From a virus, in the IMG/VR virus record IMGVR_UViG_3300019776_000571, positions 1 through 56,901 of that record: a stretch of DNA of 56,901 nucleotides. One strand, 5' to 3'. Numbering within the stretch: position 1 is the stretch's first letter; every line of letters starts with the position of its first letter. Below the pieces are notes generated by a model. The model did not search any database and was not told the DNA's origin. It saw only the letters and a program-made list of their open reading frames with translations. A program made the translations under genes and the position numbers. Below, in pieces: positions 51,382 through 56,901 of this stretch.

Positions 51382-53520
51382 TTGCCAAGTACACAAAGAG
51401 ATTTAACCAGCCTTTACGTATCGGAATCGTATTATAGGCTGTTACAAACTGACCCAGTAGATGATTCTACACTCCTCGATGGAACTGGGTCTCTTGTTAC
51501 GTACTTAGCTGTATCGGGAACTGTTGACGCATATTATTTCAAAGGCGATGGTTCTCAGATAACAAACATTTCACCAGCAACATTGCCAAGTGGTGTTGTA
51601 TCTTCATCTACACAAACAATAAAGAATCTTGCAGGAACTAATATAGTATCTGGTTCAGCACAAAAAAGTGTTCTTGGATTGGGTACAACTGACTCACCTA
51701 CTTTTAATAACCTTACGTTAACTGGTGATTTAACTGCAAGGCAACTTATAATTTCTTCTTCTGTAATAAATGTAACTCAATCGTTTAGTAGTGGTTCAAA
51801 TATATTTGGTAACAGTTTAGACGATACACATCAGTTTACTGGTTCAGTATATGTAACTGGTTCTGTTTACGGAACTTTTGTTGGTGATGGTGCGGGTTTA
51901 ACAAATATAGTTGCACTCGGAACAATTTCTTCTTCACAACAAATTTATAACTTTGGGTTTATAACATCATCCGATTGGAATCAAATTGTTAATAAACCGA
52001 GTGGAATTGTATCAAGTTCTAATCAAGTATTAGTTGGAACTGGTATAGTATCATCATCAAGTCAAAGAAGTTCAATTGGTTTGGGTACTTCTGATAATGT
52101 TACATTTGGTAGTATTTCTGGTAGCGGATTGACTCTAACTGGCAACGCTTATATAGACGGTACACTTACTGCAAGAACTTATGTAATTTCTTCATCAGTT
52201 GTAGACATACAGTCGATTAAAGCATCTGGTTCAACACAGTTTGGTGATACAGTAGACGATACACACCAATTCACAGGTTCTTTATTAGTAAGTGGTTCAC
52301 TCACTTCTCGTGGAACAATTATAGCTCCATTGTTTAGTGGTAGCTTTGATGGTGCAATTTCTTCTTCACAGCAAATTAGTAATTTAGGATTTGTAACGAG
52401 TGGAGAACTTAGTGGGTCTGTTTATTGGAATAATATTCTAAATAAACCAACTGGTTTGGTTTCTTCTTCTACACAAACGCTAACTAATTTATTAGGAACA
52501 AACATAATTTCAGGTTCTGGACAAAGAAGTGTTCTTGGTTTAGGAGAATCTGATTCACCAAGATTTGCAACTTTATATGCAACTAATGCTAACTACGATG
52601 GTAATGTAGTTGTTGGTGGTACACTTACTGCAAGAACTTATGTAATTTCATCATCGGTAGTAAATTATGAAGTACAATCTGTATCTGGCTCAACTAAGTT
52701 TGGAGATACAGCAGATGATACACATCAGTTCACGGGTAGTTTGTCAGTAAGTGGATTTATACAAGCTCCTTCGTTTACTGGTTCACTACAAGGAACTGCA
52801 TCCTATTCAACATATGCAATTAGTTCATCATATGCTGCTAATGTTCCTGCAACTGCATCTTATTCACTACAATCATTGAGTTCTTCATTTGCAACAACTG
52901 CATCTTATGTACTCAATAGTGTAAGTTCTTCATTTGCAACAACTGCATCTTATGTACTCAATAGTGTAAGTTCTTCATTTGCAACTAATTCATTGACTGC
53001 TTCATACTATGGTGGAAGTGTAACTTCCGCTTCTTATAGTACAACAGCATCTTATGTACTCAATGCAATTAGTTCTTCATTTGCAACTACATCAAATACT
53101 TCTTCATACGTATTGAACGCTATAAGTTCATCATTTGCTACTACCGCATCGTATGTTAGGAACGCAGTTAGTTCTTCATTTGCAACAACTTCTTCATATT
53201 CATCAACTACCTTGAGTTCATCATACGCAATTACTGCATCATATGCGCTAAATGCAGGTGGTGCTTCAATAAATACTGGTTCTTTTGCAACAACTGGTTC
53301 AAATACATTTAACGGTAATCAAACAATAACTGGTTCATTAACTGTAACTGGTAGTACAAATTTTGATGCGGATACATTGATATTCACGGGGTCTGCTTAC
53401 ATTACTGGTAGTGTTGTTGTATCTGGTATATTTACTTTACCATCAACGACTTCATTGCCAGCAACGAGTACAGTTGGTACATTAATTGTTTCTGAAAGTA
53501 ATTTATACATATATCTATAA
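51382..53520 (+). CDS. Tail fibre protein with three long repeats and SSSFATTASY tandem repeats
   Basis: A 712-residue Ser/Thr-rich protein. The first two-thirds contain three repeats of about 100 residues, each with 'VSSS-x-Q', 'G-x-R-S-V/I-x-G-L-G', 'LTART-Y-V-I-S-S-S-V' and 'DDTHQFTGS' (about 51597-51870, 52007-52305 and 52455-52755). The last third is short repeats (SSSFATTASYVLN) ending in a small beta domain. The start is TTG 51382. An ATG at 51369 is in another frame and stops after 12 codons. It is preceded by a presumed late promoter. A role as fibre or adhesin is inferred from repeat type and position. Confidence 0.75.
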   Translation: MPSTQRDLTSLYVSESYYRLLQTDPVDDSTLLDGTGSLVTYLAVSGTVDAYYFKGDGSQITNISPATLPSGVVSSSTQTIKNLAGTNIVSGSAQKSVLGLGTTDSPTFNNLTLTGDLTARQLIISSSVINVTQSFSSGSNIFGNSLDDTHQFTGSVYVTGSVYGTFVGDGAGLTNIVALGTISSSQQIYNFGFITSSDWNQIVNKPSGIVSSSNQVLVGTGIVSSSSQRSSIGLGTSDNVTFGSISGSGLTLTGNAYIDGTLTARTYVISSSVVDIQSIKASGSTQFGDTVDDTHQFTGSLLVSGSLTSRGTIIAPLFSGSFDGAISSSQQISNLGFVTSGELSGSVYWNNILNKPTGLVSSSTQTLTNLLGTNIISGSGQRSVLGLGESDSPRFATLYATNANYDGNVVVGGTLTARTYVISSSVVNYEVQSVSGSTKFGDTADDTHQFTGSLSVSGFIQAPSFTGSLQGTASYSTYAISSSYAANVPATASYSLQSLSSSFATTASYVLNSVSSSFATTASYVLNSVSSSFATNSLTASYYGGSVTSASYSTTASYVLNAISSSFATTSNTSSYVLNAISSSFATTASYVRNAVSSSFATTSSYSSTTLSSSYAITASYALNAGGASINTGSFATTGSNTFNGNQTITGSLTVTGSTNFDADTLIFTGSAYITGSVVVSGIFTLPSTTSLPATSTVGTLIVSESNLYIYL
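52879..53013 (+). repeat. 45-bp tandem repeats in the 51382 fibre gene
   Basis: Three units of 45 bases begin at 52879, 52924 and 52969 and encode SSSFATTASYVLNSV. The first two are identical at the DNA level and the third diverges after 21 bases. Confidence 0.8.
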
Positions 53521-53522
53521 AA

Positions 53523-54359
53523 ATGAGTTTAACTTTTTCAAATATTGGTACAAATGGGGGTTTAACTTTTGTTAAAACTGGAGTTGGTGGTAGTTTTACT
53601 TTATCATCAACTCCAACAACATCATCTCTTTACATTATTTCAAACGGTTATACTTCCTCATTTTCTTTAACAGTAGGGGCATCAGTAACAAAGGATATGG
53701 CATCTGGTGTACCAGTTGCTTCAACAGTTGCAAAATTTGCATATCCTGGTACAAATAAACCACCAACTGGTTCATCGCAGAATTGGCCAGATTGGGGTGG
53801 TGATATTTTTGATGGTTGGGGTTATTTTTATTTATATAATCCAACAACAGATGCTTATTATAATCCTGTATTGTCTCCAGTAAATTCAGCAGACGGTGTA
53901 ATTACAACGCAAACCGCATCAGCGTTTGGTAGAACATTCACTATAAAGCATGGTTATCCTGTTACTGGAATATTCAAGTACGATATTTCAGTAAATGATA
54001 ATAACCCATTTGTATTTGGTGCTTTTGGTGATATGGGTTCTGATACTGGTACAGTAAATACTAATTTGAGTAGCTCTTATTCTTTGGGTGGTAATTCTTA
54101 TACTTTATATTACAATAGGAATTCTGATGCTGGTGTTACGGAACGTTTGTACACGTATGTTGTACCATATGAAACATCAAAAAATCAATCAACAATATCT
54201 TACACAAAAGTATCATCTGGACCAGGAATACATAGTGGAACACAGGAAGTACTTTCCATTTATACAACCCCCGTTATTAAAGGTGTTACTGTTTATTTTG
54301 CTAAAACTAATGATGTAAGAAACTGGGTTGTTAATGATTTGAAATTATCTACTCTATAA
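53523..54359 (+). CDS. Fibre-cluster protein, beta-rich
   Basis: A 278-residue protein. The N-terminus 'MSLTFSNIGTNGGLTFVKTG' and repeated 'SSY-S-L' motifs fit a beta-structured fibre tip or tail-associated protein. 'WPDWGGDIFDGWGYFYLYNP' near 90 contains clustered aromatic residues typical of carbohydrate-binding surfaces. No family recognised. It starts 3 bases after the 51382 gene, with no ribosome site, and may be its partner or a fibre adhesin. The next presumed late promoter follows at 54383. Confidence 0.55.
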   Translation: MSLTFSNIGTNGGLTFVKTGVGGSFTLSSTPTTSSLYIISNGYTSSFSLTVGASVTKDMASGVPVASTVAKFAYPGTNKPPTGSSQNWPDWGGDIFDGWGYFYLYNPTTDAYYNPVLSPVNSADGVITTQTASAFGRTFTIKHGYPVTGIFKYDISVNDNNPFVFGAFGDMGSDTGTVNTNLSSSYSLGGNSYTLYYNRNSDAGVTERLYTYVVPYETSKNQSTISYTKVSSGPGIHSGTQEVLSIYTTPVIKGVTVYFAKTNDVRNWVVNDLKLSTL

Positions 54360-54382
54360 AATAGAACTATCCTAAAACTACA

Positions 54383-54390
54383 TATTTATA
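54383..54390 (+). promoter_or_regulatory. Presumed late promoter TATTTATA
   Basis: TATTTATA lies 29 bases before the TTG at 54419, which has GGAG at 54409-54412. Confidence 0.6.
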
Positions 54391-54418
54391 GATATTGATA
54401 TAAATTACGGAGTTACCT

Positions 54419-55150
54419 TTGCCAACTTGGAAAAAAATAATTGTTAGTGGTTCGGATGCTCATATAACTTCATTATCGGCTTCAGTATCAATTGGTGTTG
54501 GTAATAACCAGATAATAGGTATTACCCAAGCAACAACATATATTACTGGTTCTTTTACTGGTTCTTTTACTGGTAATGGTAGTGGATTGACTAACTTAAA
54601 TTCTGCTTCTTATTCAACAACGGCATCTTACGCACTTAATTCCATGAGTGCATCATTTGCTACTACCGCATCGTATGTTAGGAACGCAGTTAGTTCTTCA
54701 TTTGCAGTAAACTCTGTAACCGCTTCTTATTATGGTGGAACTGTATTATCAGCATCGTATGCTTCAACTGCATCTTACTTATTAGGAACAATTACTTCTG
54801 CATCGTATGCTTCAACTGCATCTTACTTATTAGGAACAATTACTTCTGCGTCATATTCTGTTACTGCATCTTATGCAACAACTGCTTCATATTTAATCGG
54901 TGGTGCTGCTAGTTCAAACGTAAAGGGAGGTTATGTATCCGCTATATCATTCACTGGTACACCAAGAACAGCAACTGTAACATTTGGAAGCTCATTTTCA
55001 GATAGTAGTTATGCAGTAACAATTACTGGTGAAGATATTAGAGTTTGGTCAATAGAATCAAAAAGTTCTACTGGATTTACAATTAATACGAATTCAAATG
55101 TTGATTTAACCAATTCTGTTTATTGGATTGCAACAGCATTTAGTTCATAA
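54419..55150 (+). CDS. Short tail fibre protein
   Basis: A 243-residue protein. Residues 1-45 contain 'TGSFTGSFTGNGSGLTNL', a motif common at the start of fibre proteins of this type. The middle has Ser/Ala repeats (ASYASTASYLLGTIT). Residues 165-243 are a beta-sandwich ('SFSDSSYAVTITGEDIRVWSIESKS') that matches the sandwich of the long fibre at 49430-49620. The start is TTG 54419 with GGAG 6 bases upstream. It shares a 56-base identical block with the 51382 gene. A receptor-binding or trimerising fibre is inferred. Confidence 0.7.
   Translation: MPTWKKIIVSGSDAHITSLSASVSIGVGNNQIIGITQATTYITGSFTGSFTGNGSGLTNLNSASYSTTASYALNSMSASFATTASYVRNAVSSSFAVNSVTASYYGGTVLSASYASTASYLLGTITSASYASTASYLLGTITSASYSVTASYATTASYLIGGAASSNVKGGYVSAISFTGTPRTATVTFGSSFSDSSYAVTITGEDIRVWSIESKSSTGFTINTNSNVDLTNSVYWIATAFSS
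54651..54706 (+). repeat. 56-base block identical to 53129-53184
   Basis: The 56 bases from CATCATTTGCTACTACCG to GTTCTTCATTTGCA occur twice, here and in the 51382 fibre gene, without a mismatch. The shared segment encodes SSFATTASYVRNAVSSSFA. Confidence 0.9.
54752..54847 (+). repeat. 48-bp tandem duplication
   Basis: Two nearly identical 48-base units encode ASYASTASYLLGTITS. They lie in the 54419 fibre gene. Confidence 0.8.
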
Positions 55151-55154
55151 GTCA

Positions 55155-55162
55155 TATTTATA
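55155..55162 (+). promoter_or_regulatory. Presumed late promoter TATTTATA
   Basis: TATTTATA lies 39 bases before ATG 55201, between two fibre genes. Confidence 0.6.
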
Positions 55163-55200
55163 GTATGAATGATTTATAAAATAAACTTGGATAAGTAGTA

Positions 55201-56901
55201 ATGTCAACATTTTATACTAACACAGCGAGTATTGATTACCTTACTGTAACATCGTCTGCAATACTTTCTGGTAGTGTAACCGTATATGGTTCTTTTGGTG
55301 TTAACAGTAATCAGAGCATCACCACTACACAGGACACAACAAAACTTACTGGTTCTTTCACTGGCTCATTTGTTGGTAACGGTAGTGGACTAACTAACTT
55401 AAATTCTGATAACTTATCTGTGCCAACCGCACAAGTAACTACTTTAACAGGTAATGAGAAATTTTATGTAATTAACGGTACTGCTAGTTATATAACATAT
55501 GTGAACGTATTATCAGAACTAGCTGGCGATAATATTGAAGTTCAAGACGCTCATTCTTTAAAAGTTGCTCCAATAGTTACTGGATTAACTTCTGTTAGTG
55601 CAACCGCATTTACAGGTTCTTTACAAGGAACTGCTTCTTATAGTGTAACGGCCAATTCTTCATCATATGCATTAACTGCGTCATATTCTGCAAATGTTCC
55701 AGTAACTGCTTCATATTCTTTAGTTGCTTTAAGTTCTTCTTTTGCATCAACAGCGTCGTATTGGAGTGGAACTGTAACTTCTGCGTCTTACGCAACAACA
55801 GCTTCTTATGTACTTAATAGTGTGAGTTCTTCATTTGCAACAAATTCTTTAACTGCTTCATATGTACTTAATAGTGTAAGTTCTTCATTTGCATCAACTG
55901 CTTCATATTGGAGTGGAACTGTAACTTCTGCTTCTTATAGTACTACATCATCATTTGCTACTACATCGTCTTTTGCTACTACATCGTCTTTTGCAACTAC
56001 ATCATCATTTGCAACTACATCATCATTTGCAACTACATCATCATTTGCAACAACGGCATCATTTTTGAATCCATTGGTACAAAATGTTAGGTTAACTGGT
56101 TCATTCCTAATCACAGGTTCTAAAACCATAGTAGGTCAATCATACCTTACAGGTAGTTTATATATAACAGGTAGTGAATCAATAGTCGGTTACCTTGGAT
56201 TAGAACCAGTTGGAGGTTTAGCAATACCAACTAATAAATCTGCCTCATATATTTACACAAGTGGTTCAACAAATGATTTATGGTTTACACAATATCAAGG
56301 TCCATATACTAACAGTACACGTCTTCGTTGGTTAGAGTCAAATTTATCAACTGGTGTATTATATGGTGGTGTATTATCATCAACACCTGGTTCAACTCAA
56401 TTTAGTGTAACTGCGGGTGAGGGTATAATAGTTTCACAAAATGCTTTTACAGGAAGTGCACCATATCCAACAATTAAAATGGTATCATGGCCAACACAAA
56501 CTTTACCGATTACATACTCTGGCTCTGCTAAAATAACTTATGTTGGTATCAATGATACTGGAACAATAGTTCAACAGGTTGTTCCTTGGGGTTCTACTGA
56601 TATAAACCAATTTGATACTGAAATTGATTTAGGCGTTGTTCTGCATTTAAGTGGTAGTGTTTCAAGTGGTGTTTTCAATGCACCACAAGTTGGCTATGCT
56701 CACCCACAACAAACAGATGATTTCATTAGAGCATTTGGTCCATTAAAAATTACCGGCCATGTTCTTCAAGCAAGTGGTTCAACATTAAGCATCATCAAAT
56801 CGGGAGGAAGATCATTTCACGGTGGTGCAAATTATGTAATCAATCCAAATCACCCATCAACCGTTGTTGAGAGTGATATAACGGTATCAAAAATTTATCG
56901 T
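55201..56901 (+). CDS. Tail fibre protein, partial (runs off right edge)
   Basis: An open frame of 567 codons with no stop before the window edge. It starts MSTFYTNTASIDYLTV and has 'LTGSFTGSFVGNGSGLTNLNSD' near 50-70, close to the same motif in the 54419 gene. A run of Ser/Ala/Thr repeats follows (about 145-285), then a beta-rich region. 'GRSFHGGANYVINPNHPST' near 540 is a distinct domain. GGAT at 55191-55194 gives weak ribosome-site support. The frame is not bounded on the right, so the full length is unknown. Adhesin or fibre role by homology and position. Confidence 0.75.
   Translation, partial: MSTFYTNTASIDYLTVTSSAILSGSVTVYGSFGVNSNQSITTTQDTTKLTGSFTGSFVGNGSGLTNLNSDNLSVPTAQVTTLTGNEKFYVINGTASYITYVNVLSELAGDNIEVQDAHSLKVAPIVTGLTSVSATAFTGSLQGTASYSVTANSSSYALTASYSANVPVTASYSLVALSSSFASTASYWSGTVTSASYATTASYVLNSVSSSFATNSLTASYVLNSVSSSFASTASYWSGTVTSASYSTTSSFATTSSFATTSSFATTSSFATTSSFATTSSFATTASFLNPLVQNVRLTGSFLITGSKTIVGQSYLTGSLYITGSESIVGYLGLEPVGGLAIPTNKSASYIYTSGSTNDLWFTQYQGPYTNSTRLRWLESNLSTGVLYGGVLSSTPGSTQFSVTAGEGIIVSQNAFTGSAPYPTIKMVSWPTQTLPITYSGSAKITYVGINDTGTIVQQVVPWGSTDINQFDTEIDLGVVLHLSGSVSSGVFNAPQVGYAHPQQTDDFIRAFGPLKITGHVLQASGSTLSIIKSGGRSFHGGANYVINPNHPSTVVESDITVSKIYR
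55948..56055 (+). repeat. Six tandem 18-bp units
   Basis: Six consecutive 18-base units encode SSFATT in the last fibre gene. They differ only in synonymous changes (TCATCATTT against TCGTCTTTT, GCT against GCA). The length is a probable site of slippage. Confidence 0.85.

Noticed and set aside
55935-56129. A minus-strand protein with repeats of VANDDV
   Set aside because: It is the shadow of the tandem 18-base repeats in the plus-strand fibre gene.
1-56901. tRNA genes
   Set aside because: No cloverleaf with a T-loop (GTTCRA) was seen in any gap. A dedicated search was not possible.
1-56901. Alternative genetic code (stop reassignment)
   Set aside because: TAA, TAG and TGA all end intact genes (for example TAG at 9583-9585, TGA at 7814-7816), so the standard code fits.

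Overview
The window is a piece of an AT-rich, gene-dense genome of a tailed, contractile (T4-like) bacteriophage. The T4-type evidence is a gp5-like baseplate hub, gp25 and gp6 baseplate wedge proteins, a gp55-like late sigma factor, a gp46/gp47-type recombination nuclease and a DnaG/gp61-type primase. The host is probably a member of Bacteroidota: five regulatory gaps carry the promoter of that phylum (TTG, 16-20 bases, TAnnTTTG), and the window encodes a FISUMP-domain protein and short secreted proteins of kinds common there. Stops of all three types are used, so the standard code applies. Head genes, terminase, portal, sheath and tube are not in the window.

Layout. (1) 1-2260, minus strand: seven small, probably early genes in short transcription units, each with a host-type promoter and one with a clear intrinsic terminator. 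(2) 2365-3890, plus strand: a secreted phosphodiester-glycosidase-like protein, then a secreted lytic transglycosylase/lysozyme with its own host-type promoter and terminator. (3) 3943-12406: accessory and metabolic genes (thyX, a methyltransferase-like gene, a FISUMP protein, an LTxxQ lipoprotein, a WYL-like protein, uvdE, a P-loop kinase), membrane proteins, a ClpP-type protease and the late sigma factor. (4) 12420-32625: the baseplate. It holds the hub, peptidoglycan hydrolases (a CHAP protein and an 1177-residue multi-enzyme protein), gp25, gp6, and large wedge/periphery proteins with leucine-rich repeats and an RCC1 propeller. (5) 32750-42557: virion proteins, five of them sharing one paralogous module. 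(6) 42557-47117: DNA metabolism (T7-type endonuclease I, primase, fused Mre11-Rad50-like nuclease). The last two have their own host-type promoter inside the late region. (7) 47136-56901: a tail-fibre cluster with low-complexity Ser/Thr-rich repeats and an S74 autochaperone. The last fibre gene runs off the right edge.

How it fits together. Host-type promoters serve the early minus-strand genes, the lysozyme and the replication/recombination genes. A second motif, TATTTATA, lies 24-76 bases before the start codon in front of most plus-strand late units (3902, 6121, 21879, 32667, 51351, 54383, 55155 and a variant at 8760). It is probably the late promoter read by the gp55-like factor encoded at 11675. 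It differs from the T4 late element TATAAATA and is in fact its reverse complement. Several proteins look like products of recent domain shuffling: an RCC1 propeller inside a lectin fold, a LamG domain inside a paralogous module, one LRR tail on three baseplate proteins, and fibre genes that share a 56-base identical block.

All calls come from reading the sequence. No database search or structure prediction was run.
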